The position numbers were made by a program, and so were the translations under genes. The notes beneath the pieces are model-generated. The model worked only from the letters and a program-made list of their open reading frames with translations. It did no database searches and was not told where the DNA came from. Shown here in pieces: positions 9,840 to 18,061 of a stretch of 64,000 nucleotides of DNA. The stretch's first letter is position 1; each line of letters begins with the position of its first letter. The stretch comes from an uncultured bacterium. GTDB lineage: Bacteria > DRYD01. The DNA lies in contig CAKZQG010000027.1 of NCBI GenBank assembly GCA_937139605.1, positions 1 to 64,000 on the forward strand, given 5' to 3'.

Positions 9840-10445
9840 TTAAATTTTCATTTTATTAAGTAATTCATCAAAAACAACGACTTTAGCTTTGTTAGCTATC
9901 ATTTCATTAATAGCTTTTTCACTATCAAAGTTATTTAAATCAACTCCTTTAATAGCATCTACAAGTAAATAAGTTTTATAGCCAAGTTTTAAAGCAGATA
10001 ACACAGTTTGTTTAACACAATAATCAGTAGCTAAACCACATACAAAAACAGTGTCTATGTTATTCTTCTTTAGTAAATCATCTAATTCTGTTTTTTCAAA
10101 TGCAGAATAAGCTTCTAAATCAGGTAAAAAAGCTTTAGAAATAATATATTTATTAGTAGGCATATACAAATCCTTATGGAATTCAGCACCATAGGTATTT
10201 TGAACACAATGCTTAGGCCAAATCCCTCCATTTTCTTTAAATGAACAATGATTTTCCGGATGCCAATCCCTTGTAAATACTATCATTAGATTATTTTTTT
10301 CAAACAATTTAATATATTCATTAACAATTGGTATGATAGTATCAGCATTAGGAACAGCTAGAGCACCATTTATAAAATCGTTTTGCATATCTACTACTAT
10401 CAAAGCACTATTTTTTGTTAGAATTTCTTCCATAAATTCCATCAC
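9840..10445 (-). CDS. pncA: Nicotinamidase
   Basis: Hydrolyses nicotinamide to nicotinate in NAD salvage; isochorismatase-like hydrolase fold, 201 residues. The catalytic triad is visible as D19 (VVDMQNDF), K104 (ISKAF) and C143 (ATDYCVKQT). The metal-site stretch is TRDWHPENHCSF (D60, H62, H66). The length is typical of bacterial PncA. The start is uncertain: GTG at 10445, ATG at 10442 and ATG at 10433 are all in frame behind an AGAAGGGGG ribosome-binding site, and the last has the best spacing. It is transcribed alone, divergent from the tandem 99-aa genes. Confidence 0.93.
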   Translation of the reverse strand: MMEFMEEILTKNSALIVVDMQNDFINGALAVPNADTIIPIVNEYIKLFEKNNLMIVFTRDWHPENHCSFKENGGIWPKHCVQNTYGAEFHKDLYMPTNKYIISKAFLPDLEAYSAFEKTELDDLLKKNNIDTVFVCGLATDYCVKQTVLSALKLGYKTYLLVDAIKGVDLNNFDSEKAINEMIANKAKVVVFDELLNKMKI

Positions 10446-10516
10446 CCCCTTCTATTATTCTAAATAAATTATATCAAAACCTCCAAAAAATATTTATACT
10501 ACTCAAAAATCTAAAT

Positions 10517-10610
10517 TTGTAAAAAAATTGTAAAAAATAATTATTTTATTATTTAGTTTATAAAAAAATGTATATAATAATATTGAAGGAAAAAAAAGCT
10601 TTAAGGAGGT
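10517..10610 (+). promoter_or_regulatory. Tandem-box promoter and RBS, 99-aa gene copy 1
   Basis: TTGTAAAAAAA followed directly by TTGTAAAAAA (10517-10537) stands 44 bp before ATTGAA (10582). The extended -10 TG-TATATAAT (10569-10578) has no good -35, which suggests activation from the box. A strong AAGGAGGT is at 10603-10610. The same layout precedes the genes starting at 11288, 19613 (minus) and 47797. Confidence 0.7.
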
Positions 10611-10618
10611 GTGTTTAA

Positions 10619-10918
10619 ATGTTTGGTATTGGTGATGGTAGTGAATGGCTTCCATTTCAAAGGCAACAAATGTGGGAACCTTATATAAACTCCGCTCGCG
10701 CTTGGGCTATTGATAACCAAAACAGACGCGAACTCGAAAACCTCATGCTCTCTGAACAACTCGCTGAAAAAAAACATCAACAAGAAATGATGAAAATGGT
10801 TCTCGATACTAACAGAGCTATTAGAAAAATGCATGAAGAAACTAGATTAGATGCTTATAAAACTCAATCTCAAATAGCTAACCAATGGACTAAAGCTCTT
10901 GCCGGCGGTGGCGGTTAA
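10619..10918 (+). CDS. Uncharacterised 99-aa helical protein, copy 1
   Basis: I do not recognise this family. The 99-residue protein starts MFGIGDGSEWLPFQRQQMW. It continues as a long charged, Gln/Met-rich region likely to be helical or coiled-coil (about 30-90) and ends in GGGG. It has no cysteine, signal peptide or membrane segment. Codon use includes CTC, CGC and CTT more than the neighbours, consistent with high expression or foreign origin. It has its own promoter, a perfect ribosome-binding site and a terminator. The opposite-strand reading frame is a shadow. The paralogue at 11288 differs at only a few residues (NSARAWA versus NQSRAWA, LML versus LYL). Confidence 0.85.
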   Translation: MFGIGDGSEWLPFQRQQMWEPYINSARAWAIDNQNRRELENLMLSEQLAEKKHQQEMMKMVLDTNRAIRKMHEETRLDAYKTQSQIANQWTKALAGGGG

Positions 10919-10950
10919 TCTCTAATTCATTAAATATGTCAATTAACTAC

Positions 10951-10980
10951 AGAGAGGAAGTAATCCTTCCTCTCTTTATT
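10951..10980 (+). terminator. Rho-independent terminator, copy 1
   Basis: AGAGAGGAAG pairs perfectly with CTTCCTCTCT around a TAATC loop and is followed by a T-rich tract. It lies 32 bases after the 99-aa gene's stop. Confidence 0.9.
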
Positions 10981-11185
10981 TATTTATTATTTATCATAAT
11001 TTATATTAATTTCTGTGCTTATTTAATTTTTTTTATTCATTAAAAACTATCTGTTTTTTACTTTTTACTTTATATGATAATTTCTTATATGATAATTTTT
11101 ATAAAAGATAGAATATTTTTTATAAAATATCTTATAAAACTAATTACTCTTTACTAACAATTAAAAATACGTTTAAAAAGTAATT

Positions 11186-11280
11186 TTGTAAAAAAATTGT
11201 AAAAAATAATTATTTTATTATTTAGTTTATGAAAAAATGTATATAATAATATTGAAGGAAAAAAAAGCTTTAAGGAGGTG
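11186..11280 (+). promoter_or_regulatory. Tandem-box promoter and RBS, 99-aa gene copy 2
   Basis: The direct repeat of TTGTAAAAAA is at 11186-11206. TG plus TATATAAT follows near 11238-11247, then ATTGAA, then AAGGAGGTGT ahead of the ATG at 11288. One base differs from copy 1 (TTTATG versus TTTATA). Confidence 0.7.
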
Positions 11281-11287
11281 TGTTTAA

Positions 11288-11587
11288 ATGTTTGGTATTG
11301 GTGATGGTAGTGAATGGCTTCCATTTCAAAGGCAACAAATGTGGGAACCTATTATTAACCAATCTCGGGCTTGGGCTATTGATAACCAAAACAGACGTGA
11401 ACTTGAAAACCTATATCTTTCTGAACAATTAGCTGAAAAAAAACATCAACAAGAAATGATGAAGATGGTTCTCGATACTAACAGAGCTATTAGAAAAATG
11501 CATGAAGAAACTAGATTAGATGCTTATAAAACTCAATCCCAAATAGCTAACCAATGGACTAAAGCTCTTGCCGGCGGTGGCGGTTAA
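11288..11587 (+). CDS. Uncharacterised 99-aa helical protein, copy 2
   Basis: Paralogue of the 10619 gene with the same length, the same first 21 residues, a conserved charged helical body and the same GGGG tail. Family and function are unknown. Silent changes shift this copy toward the host's AT-rich codons (GAA-CTT, TTA) where copy 1 has CTC and CGC. It is followed by its own terminator and then a secreted M48-type protease gene. A link between the small proteins and that protease is possible but not shown. Confidence 0.85.
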   Translation: MFGIGDGSEWLPFQRQQMWEPIINQSRAWAIDNQNRRELENLYLSEQLAEKKHQQEMMKMVLDTNRAIRKMHEETRLDAYKTQSQIANQWTKALAGGGG

Positions 11588-11619
11588 TCTCTAATTCATT
11601 AAATATGTCAATTAACTAC

Positions 11620-11649
11620 AGAGAGGAAGTAATCCTTCCTCTCTTTTTT
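11620..11649 (+). terminator. Rho-independent terminator, copy 2
   Basis: The same AGAGAGGAAG / CTTCCTCTCT hairpin as copy 1, followed by TTTTTT. It separates the 99-aa gene from the protease gene. Confidence 0.92.
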
Positions 11650-11688
11650 CTTTATTTATTATTTATACATAATAAAAGGTGATAAACA

Positions 11689-12249
11689 ATGTTCTTCTTA
11701 AAAATAAAAAAGAAATTTATTAAGTATGTTATTCTACTTTTTTTAATTTTATTAAATCTAATAAATTATAGTTATTCAAAAGTAACAACAGAAGAATTAA
11801 ATGATATCGTAAATAAATTAAATTACTTGTATGGGACATATATAACTGTTCAAATATATCCAACAAACTTAGGAGCAATGGCAACAGGCCAAAAAATAGT
11901 ATTTATAGATCCTTCTTTTGTGGAAAATGAAAGCTACGAAGCAATCTTTGGAGTATTAGCGCATGAATGGGCTCACGAAGTATTAAATCATATCCCTCAA
12001 GTATTTATGTACCAATGGATGTCAGGAATGAATACATATGCAACAAACGTATATAACCAACAAAAAGAATTAGAAGCAGATTACTATGCAGGCAGAGCCC
12101 TAAAAATGGCAAACCTACCTTTACAGCCTTTCCTAGATTTATTAATAAGATTTAATTCCAGCATGGATTTTACTCACCCATATCTAAGATCACATCCATC
12201 TACTCCAGAAAGAATAAATGCAGCTACAATGGGATACAATAGTATATAA
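11689..12249 (+). CDS. Secreted M48-family metalloprotease
   Basis: Compact zinc metalloprotease of the M48 (Ste24/HtpX/LoiP-like) type, 186 residues. Residues about 12-30 form a signal peptide or anchor, so it acts outside the cytoplasm. HEWAH (92-96) supplies two zinc ligands and the catalytic Glu; ELEAD (127-131) supplies the third ligand. The closing HPSTPERI is typical of the family. The protein is near the minimal catalytic domain with no C-terminal repeats. An AAAGGTGAT ribosome-binding site precedes the ATG. The substrate is unknown; envelope protein quality control is the usual role. Confidence 0.85.
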   Translation: MFFLKIKKKFIKYVILLFLILLNLINYSYSKVTTEELNDIVNKLNYLYGTYITVQIYPTNLGAMATGQKIVFIDPSFVENESYEAIFGVLAHEWAHEVLNHIPQVFMYQWMSGMNTYATNVYNQQKELEADYYAGRALKMANLPLQPFLDLLIRFNSSMDFTHPYLRSHPSTPERINAATMGYNSI

Positions 12250-12280
12250 TTTATAATTATCGATAATTTCAAAAAATACA

Positions 12281-13522
12281 ATGAGTTTTAATTTTATTCA
12301 TTTAAGCGATTTGCATTTAGGTAAAAAAATTAAATCTCTAAAAGGAGACATAGATAGATACGATGAATTTTACAATACTTTTAAGGAAATAGAATATATA
12401 ATAAAACAATCAAAATGTGAGTTTATTATAGTAAGTGGAGATATTTTTCATAATAAGTTACCTTCATTAGAAGCTGAAGAATTATTTATTAACTTCCTAA
12501 TTAATATCTATGAATTAGTTAATTATATTTTCATAATTTCTGGAAACCATGATAGTGATTTAAAACTAAAAAATTTAAATACTTATAACAAAATCCTAAA
12601 CAAATTTAGTAATAAAAAAATAATAATCTATACCTTTATAGATTTAGAAGAATATTTTAATAATAATTCAAATGCTCCATATTTTGAATTTAAAATAAAT
12701 GATAATAATGTATTAATAATATTAGTACCATTTATAGAGTATAGATTAGGTTTAAAATTTCATCAGATTTTTGATATAGAAAAAGAATATTCATATTCTA
12801 AATTACATAGCATCTTACTAAATAAAATATTACAAGAAAAAATTTTAAATAAAAATACATTAAAGATATTAGTTATGCACGTTATGCTAGATGAGGTTAA
12901 TTTAGGTAGTAGTGAATCTCCATTATGTACTAACGATATTTATAAAGTATTATCAAACGATATAGTTTTTGATTTTAATTATATAGCTTTAGGACATATA
13001 CATAGATATCAAAAAATAAACAATATACACTATAGTGGTTCTATTTTACCTTTAGATTTTGGAGAAGATTACCCACATGGAATAATACTAAATAAAGTAG
13101 ATCATAACTTGATAACTTCTGAATTCATAGAACTAAAAAGTCATAAAAGATTAATAACTTTAGATTTAAAAAAAACAGAAAATATAAATAATTTAATAAA
13201 ACAAATAGAAGATAACAAAAACAGTTACATAAAAATTAAAATATATGATAATAGTGAGTCTATTGATATTCAAAAATTAATTAACTTTGAAAATGTTATA
13301 AAAATAGAAAAATTTATAAAAGAAGATAAAAATTTATCTAATCAAACATATGAATTAGAAAATCAAATAAATACTTTAGATTTTTCAAATGTTTTACAAG
13401 TTTATGAAATGTATTATAAAGAGTTAAAAATTTCTAAAAATGAAAAAGATTTAGAAAAAATAAAACCTAAATTAAAAAAGATCCTTAATAAATTAGAAGA
13501 ATTAATAAATAAAGAAATATAA
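12281..13522 (+). CDS. sbcD: SbcD/Mre11-type DNA nuclease subunit
   Basis: Calcineurin-like metallophosphoesterase of the SbcD/Mre11 family, which with the SbcC/Rad50 ATPase trims double-strand DNA ends and hairpins. Motifs in order are HLSDLHLG (7-14), VSGDIFHN, ISGNHDSD, MHVML and ALGHIHRYQ, all with metal ligands intact. Length 413. The usual partner sbcC does not follow: the next gene is lysC, about 50 bp downstream with its own strong ribosome-binding site. There is no Shine-Dalgarno before this ATG. Family assignment is firm; the symbol rests on motifs and length. Confidence 0.85.
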   Translation: MSFNFIHLSDLHLGKKIKSLKGDIDRYDEFYNTFKEIEYIIKQSKCEFIIVSGDIFHNKLPSLEAEELFINFLINIYELVNYIFIISGNHDSDLKLKNLNTYNKILNKFSNKKIIIYTFIDLEEYFNNNSNAPYFEFKINDNNVLIILVPFIEYRLGLKFHQIFDIEKEYSYSKLHSILLNKILQEKILNKNTLKILVMHVMLDEVNLGSSESPLCTNDIYKVLSNDIVFDFNYIALGHIHRYQKINNIHYSGSILPLDFGEDYPHGIILNKVDHNLITSEFIELKSHKRLITLDLKKTENINNLIKQIEDNKNSYIKIKIYDNSESIDIQKLINFENVIKIEKFIKEDKNLSNQTYELENQINTLDFSNVLQVYEMYYKELKISKNEKDLEKIKPKLKKILNKLEELINKEI

Positions 13523-13575
13523 TTTTATAAAATTATAAAAATATACAAATCGTTTTAAAGGAGGTCTGTAAAAAA

Positions 13576-14931
13576 GTGGAATCTATTAAAAATGAAACTA
13601 AATATAAAGTACTAAAATTTGGTGGAACAAGCGTAGCTAACGCTTATAGCAATATAAAAGAAATAGTATTAAATGAATTAAAAGAAAATATTAAAATAAT
13701 CTTAGTTCTATCAGCTTTAAGTGGAATAACTAATTTACTTTTCGATATATCAAATTCAATAAAAAATAAAGATGAAAACAAAACTAAAAAATTAATAGAA
13801 GAGCTTTATAATAAACATATAGATTTTATTAATAAGCTTTTAAAAACATCCCTTAAAGAGCAAGCTATTGCTGCCATAAATGAAACTATTAATCTAATTA
13901 ATAATTATAGAAATGAAGGTTTCAATTTAACTTCAAAGGAAGAAAAAGTAATATTAGCTCAAGGAGAAATTTTAGCAACTAATATATATCATCTTTACTT
14001 TTTAGAAAATAATATTGAATGTAGTTTAATTAACGCTTTAGATTTTATAAAATTAAAAGAAAATAAAGATTTAGACTGGGAATTCATCAAAAATAATTTA
14101 ATAAATATAATAAATAAAATTGATAATAATCTTATAATAACGCAGGGATATATATGTAGAAATGCTTTTGGAGATATAGATAACTTAGGAAGGGGGGGGA
14201 GCGATTATACTGCATCTATTATAGGTAATATTTTAAATGCTAATGAGATTTACATATATAGTGATGTAAGTGGATTACATAATAATGATCCAAGATATGT
14301 TGATAGAACATACCCTATTAATTATATTAGTTTTGAAGAAGCAGCAGAGCTAGCGTACTTTGGAGCTAAAGTTCTACATCCAGCTACTATCTTACCCGCA
14401 CAATTAAAAAATATCCCCGTTATATTAAAGAATACCTTTAATCCTTTTTCATTTGGAACAGTTATAACTAATGAGCTTCCTATATCGGAAGGTTTTAAAG
14501 CGGTTGCTGCTAAAGATAATATAACTATTATAAAAATAAAAAGTTATAGAATGCTCCTAACTTACGGATATTTACGAGCAGTATTTGAAATATTTGAAAG
14601 ATATAAAACCCCAGTTGATATGATTACAACTTCAGAGGTATCAATATCAGTTACTATAGATAACACTACCTACCTACAAGAAATAATTAATGAATTAAAT
14701 GAAATTGCTTTTATAGAAGTTATTCCAAATAACTCTATAATATGTATAGTAGGATATATACCTATAAATAAAGCAGGTTATCTTTTTAAAGTTTTAGAAT
14801 CAATAAAAGATATCCCCATTAGAATGATAGCTTACGGAAGTAGTGATTATAATATTTCACTTTGTATAGATACATCTTATAAACAAAAAGTTCTAGAAAA
14901 ACTTAATAAAAGTTTATTTGAAATTTATTAA
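13576..14931 (+). CDS. lysC: Aspartate kinase
   Basis: Phosphorylates aspartate, the first step toward lysine, diaminopimelate, threonine and methionine. The 451-residue monofunctional form has the kinase domain first (KFGGTSVANA near 14, SALSGITNLL, GRGGSDYTASIIG) and tandem ACT domains after about residue 310 for feedback control. Start is GTG behind AAAGGAGGT (13557-13565). It lies 17 bp upstream of lysA, and asd is elsewhere in the window at 41360, so the pathway is split. Which amino acid inhibits it cannot be read from the sequence. Confidence 0.95.
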   Translation: MESIKNETKYKVLKFGGTSVANAYSNIKEIVLNELKENIKIILVLSALSGITNLLFDISNSIKNKDENKTKKLIEELYNKHIDFINKLLKTSLKEQAIAAINETINLINNYRNEGFNLTSKEEKVILAQGEILATNIYHLYFLENNIECSLINALDFIKLKENKDLDWEFIKNNLINIINKIDNNLIITQGYICRNAFGDIDNLGRGGSDYTASIIGNILNANEIYIYSDVSGLHNNDPRYVDRTYPINYISFEEAAELAYFGAKVLHPATILPAQLKNIPVILKNTFNPFSFGTVITNELPISEGFKAVAAKDNITIIKIKSYRMLLTYGYLRAVFEIFERYKTPVDMITTSEVSISVTIDNTTYLQEIINELNEIAFIEVIPNNSIICIVGYIPINKAGYLFKVLESIKDIPIRMIAYGSSDYNISLCIDTSYKQKVLEKLNKSLFEIY

Positions 14932-14948
14932 ATAAAATAACTAATTTT

Positions 14949-16100
14949 ATGTTTGAAGGTAAAATAGAAAAAATATTAAAATTAAAAACTCCAGCGTATT
15001 ATTACGATATAGATATATTAAATCTTACTTTAAAAAATTTAATAGAAAATTCAAAAATATTAAATAGTATAATATGCTATTCATTTAAAGCTAACGCTAA
15101 TGATAATATACTTAAAGAGATAAAAAAATATAATCTAGGAGCAGATTGTGTTAGTTTAGGGGAATTAAAAAAAGCTAAAAACTTAGATTTCAAGCCTATA
15201 GTTTTTGCAGGGGTAGGAAAAACAGATGAAGAATTAGAATTTGCTATAAGTAATGATATTTTTTCTATAAACGTTGAAAGTATCCAAGAACTTAAAGTTA
15301 TTATAGATATTGCTCGTAAATTAACTAAAAAAGCTAATATATCTTTAAGAATAAACCCTAATATAGATCCACTAACTCATAAATACATAACTACAGGATT
15401 AGAAGAAAATAAATTCGGAATAAATTTTAATGAAATAAACGAAGTAATAGAAATAATTGAAAATGGTAAGGAACATTTAAATTTTGTTGGGCTTCATTTT
15501 CATATAGGTTCACAAATCCTAGATTTCAACGTCTTTAAAAATTATTGCTTAAAAATAAATGAAACTCTCAAATATTTTGAAGAAAGAGATTTTAAGATAA
15601 AGTATGTTAATGTTGGAGGAGGGTTAGGAATAGATTATTATAACCCCGATAAACTCCCTGATTTCAAAAACTATTTCTATACATTTTATCGATTTTTAGA
15701 TCATATAAACAGAGCTATAATTTTTGAACTAGGTAGATCAATAGTAGGTCAATGCGGAGCATATTTAGTTAAAGTTCTATATATAAAAGATTCTCTTAAT
15801 CCTAATAAAAAGAAAGTTATAGTAGATGGTGGAATGAATCATTTAATAAGACCTGCATTATATGAAGCATTTCATTTAATCCAAAATCTATCTAAATACT
15901 ATGAAAAACCAATTTATCTTTATGATATTTATGGACCAATCTGCGAATCTACAGATTGCTTTGGTAAAAACATGTTACTACCCTTAACAGAAAGAAACGA
16001 TATATTAGCTATAAGAAGTGCCGGTGCTTATGGTGAAGCAATGATATCCAATTATAATTTAAAAGGCAACCCCTTTATCTATTACTCTAATGAACCATAA
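14949..16100 (+). CDS. lysA: Diaminopimelate decarboxylase
   Basis: PLP-dependent last step of lysine synthesis: meso-diaminopimelate to lysine. The PLP lysine is in YSFKANAN (near 48). GLHFHIGSQI and NVGGGLGIDY form the phosphate-binding side of the TIM barrel. ELGRSIVGQCGAYL and GPICESTDCFGK supply the substrate and partner-subunit residues. Length 383 is slightly short for the family (about 400-420). No Shine-Dalgarno; it follows lysC by 17 bp and is probably translated from the same mRNA. Confidence 0.94.
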   Translation: MFEGKIEKILKLKTPAYYYDIDILNLTLKNLIENSKILNSIICYSFKANANDNILKEIKKYNLGADCVSLGELKKAKNLDFKPIVFAGVGKTDEELEFAISNDIFSINVESIQELKVIIDIARKLTKKANISLRINPNIDPLTHKYITTGLEENKFGINFNEINEVIEIIENGKEHLNFVGLHFHIGSQILDFNVFKNYCLKINETLKYFEERDFKIKYVNVGGGLGIDYYNPDKLPDFKNYFYTFYRFLDHINRAIIFELGRSIVGQCGAYLVKVLYIKDSLNPNKKKVIVDGGMNHLIRPALYEAFHLIQNLSKYYEKPIYLYDIYGPICESTDCFGKNMLLPLTERNDILAIRSAGAYGEAMISNYNLKGNPFIYYSNEP

Positions 16101-16471
16101 AAACAAAACATATAAAAAACCAATATAATTAGTAGCGATTACTTAATTAATTCTACCTTTATTAAAATTAAGATTTTTTAAGACAAAAGGGTATTTTAAA
16201 AAATTTATGCATTGCCCATATTGTGAAAATAAGCACATTTTGGTTCTTAAACTTTTTGAGCTTCAAGTTATTGTGTTTGGAATTTTAGAAAAGGGAAGGA
16301 AAAGTAGAAGTTGAAATAGTAAATACTGAAACTACCCTAAAATAAGCGATAAAGAAATTAAGGAGAGGGAGTTCGATATACACTGATAAATTCAAAAGCA
16401 TTACTAAGGTTATTAAAGTATCATAGAAGAAGATAGAATAAATTAAGCAATTACCTAATTAGTATAATTTT
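16101..16471 (+). pseudogene. Decayed transposase-like remnant
   Basis: No intact gene lies here. From 16207 a frame reads MHCPYCENKHILVLK, with a CPxC zinc-finger start of the kind seen in IS1-like InsA proteins, then stops after 35 codons. Around 16345-16440 shifted frames give SDKEIKEREF and SITKVIKVS-like pieces resembling a helix-turn-helix. I read this as a degraded insertion-sequence transposase; no terminal repeats were found. The promoter of the next gene is presumably within it. Confidence 0.35.
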
Positions 16472-17242
16472 ATGATGAGTATAATTTTAGAAAAAATTTA
16501 TGATTTCTTATTTTTTTTGTTTAGCGGTTTATGCCATCAAATAAATGAAAGATCATTTTGTGATATAAATGGGTATCAATTTTTTGTTTGCTCAAGAGAT
16601 ACTGGAACTTACATAGGTTTCTTAGTAAGCTTTATTATTATTTATTTAATTAATATTTTTTTTTATAAAAAAAAGCATCATAAATACATTAATAATTTAA
16701 TTACTAATTATATTAAAGTAATAATTTTCATATTTTTGTTTTATTTATTTTTATTTGGGTTAGATGGAATAACAAGTTATACAAAATTAAGAGAAACCAC
16801 AAATTCAATTAGATATTTCACAGGTCTTTTTATGGCAGCTCATATGGGATTAATTTTTAAATATTTTGAATTATCCCTTAATAATACATTTTCTACCGAT
16901 TATACAGAACTTCATAAAAATATATCAAAATTGGAATTTATAAAGTTTATTTTATTGTTTAATTTTTTGATATTATTATTTTACTTTTGCTCGCTTTATG
17001 TATTTTTACCTTACTTAATTTTTTTACTTCCTATAGCAATATTCTTTTATTTTTATAAAATTATAAAACTTATTTCTAATCTAATTTATTTTCAAATTGC
17101 AGATATTAATACCAAATTTATAAAATTATTACCAAATCTTATTTTTATAGCTTTTTCTTTTTTATTATTACTTTTTTTAATAACAATAGCATACTTTAAA
17201 GAAGCTTCAATTATACAAATTTACAATAAATATATACATTAA
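16472..17242 (+). CDS. DUF2085 membrane protein
   Basis: Integral membrane protein with about seven hydrophobic segments, 256 residues. The motif GLCHQINERSF followed by FFVCSRDTGTYIGF matches the DUF2085 signature (CHQ..RSF ... VCxRxTGxYxGF), whose cysteines and histidine suggest metal or redox chemistry. The function of the family is unknown. An RNA methyltransferase gene follows 13 bp later. No ribosome-binding site is clear; the ATGATG gives a choice of two adjacent starts. Confidence 0.75.
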   Translation: MMSIILEKIYDFLFFLFSGLCHQINERSFCDINGYQFFVCSRDTGTYIGFLVSFIIIYLINIFFYKKKHHKYINNLITNYIKVIIFIFLFYLFLFGLDGITSYTKLRETTNSIRYFTGLFMAAHMGLIFKYFELSLNNTFSTDYTELHKNISKLEFIKFILLFNFLILLFYFCSLYVFLPYLIFLLPIAIFFYFYKIIKLISNLIYFQIADINTKFIKLLPNLIFIAFSFLLLLFLITIAYFKEASIIQIYNKYIH

Positions 17243-17255
17243 AAAACAATAAAAA

Positions 17256-17996
17256 ATGTATCTATATAATAAAAAACTTATAAAAGAATTTATAGAAGAT
17301 AAAAATAACATAAAAAAAATAACGAAAGTATATATAAGTAAGTCTATTGAGGATAAGATTTATGTAAAAAAAATGATACACGATTTAAAGCAACATAATA
17401 TTCCAATCCATATAATAGATAGCAATATCTTCAAAAAAAAATTTAATTTTTTAAATCATCAATTAATAGTATTAGAGTACTATGATTATATTTACAGTAG
17501 CTTAAAAGAAATAGAAGAAAATATATATAATTCAGAATTACCTATAATAATTTTAGGTTATAAAATAAAAGATCCAAGAAATTTAGGAGCATTAATGAGA
17601 GTATGTTATGCCTTTAATATAGCTGGAATCTTAATTCCCATTCACGACTCTGCAAACATTAATGATATTGTTATCCAAACTTCCAGAAACTCAAAAATAA
17701 AAATCCATAGATTTTACAGTATATCTAAAATCCTTAATCACTTTATTTCCAAAAAATATAATATTATTTTATTAGATAAAGATAGTAAAACCAAACTGCA
17801 CAAATTAGATTATAATTTTATATTACCTAAAAGCTTAGTAATTATAGGTGGCGAGAATGGAATTCCTAAAGAGGTAATTAAAAATATAAATAGTTTAAAA
17901 ATTGTAGCTATAGAAATATTTAACGTGGAAAGCCTTAACCTAACAAATGCAGCCGCTATATTTTTATATCATTTTTTCAGTAAAAAACATAAATAA
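17256..17996 (+). CDS. rlmB: TrmH/SpoU-family 2'-O-methyltransferase (RlmB-like)
   Basis: SPOUT-class SAM-dependent RNA ribose methyltransferase, 246 residues, with an N-terminal substrate-binding domain (1-95) and a knotted C-terminal domain. The three motifs are present: DPRNLGALMRVC (motif 1, Asn/Arg), IIGGENGIPKEV (motif 2) and ESLNLTNAAAIFLY (motif 3). The two-domain length matches RlmB, which methylates G2251 of 23S rRNA, but other TrmH-family targets cannot be excluded. No Shine-Dalgarno precedes the ATG, which is 13 bp after the DUF2085 gene. Confidence 0.8.
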   Translation: MYLYNKKLIKEFIEDKNNIKKITKVYISKSIEDKIYVKKMIHDLKQHNIPIHIIDSNIFKKKFNFLNHQLIVLEYYDYIYSSLKEIEENIYNSELPIIILGYKIKDPRNLGALMRVCYAFNIAGILIPIHDSANINDIVIQTSRNSKIKIHRFYSISKILNHFISKKYNIILLDKDSKTKLHKLDYNFILPKSLVIIGGENGIPKEVIKNINSLKIVAIEIFNVESLNLTNAAAIFLYHFFSKKHK

Positions 17997-18061
17997 ACTA
18001 ATTTTTAAATAATTTCCTCTTTTAAAGAGTTGCCAATTTTAATTAATAGTATTTTATGTAA

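Larger units (their letters stand above)
10516..10980 (+). repeat. Tandem gene-unit duplication, copy 1
   Basis: About 460 bp comprising promoter box, ribosome-binding site, 99-codon gene and terminator recur almost identically at 11185-11645. The two copies are separated by about 200 bp of unrelated AT-rich DNA with no gene. Differences are mostly within codons 22-50. Confidence 0.95.
11185..11649 (+). repeat. Tandem gene-unit duplication, copy 2
   Basis: Second copy of the promoter-gene-terminator unit at 10516-10980. Leader and terminator are almost base-identical to copy 1 (one visible change in the leader), while the middle of the gene has diverged. This fits a recent duplication or gene conversion at the ends. 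Confidence 0.95.

Noticed and set aside
10601-10834. 77-codon open frame on the minus strand over the first 99-aa gene
   Set aside because: It lies wholly antisense to a gene with its own promoter, ribosome-binding site, terminator and paralogue; it is a shadow frame.
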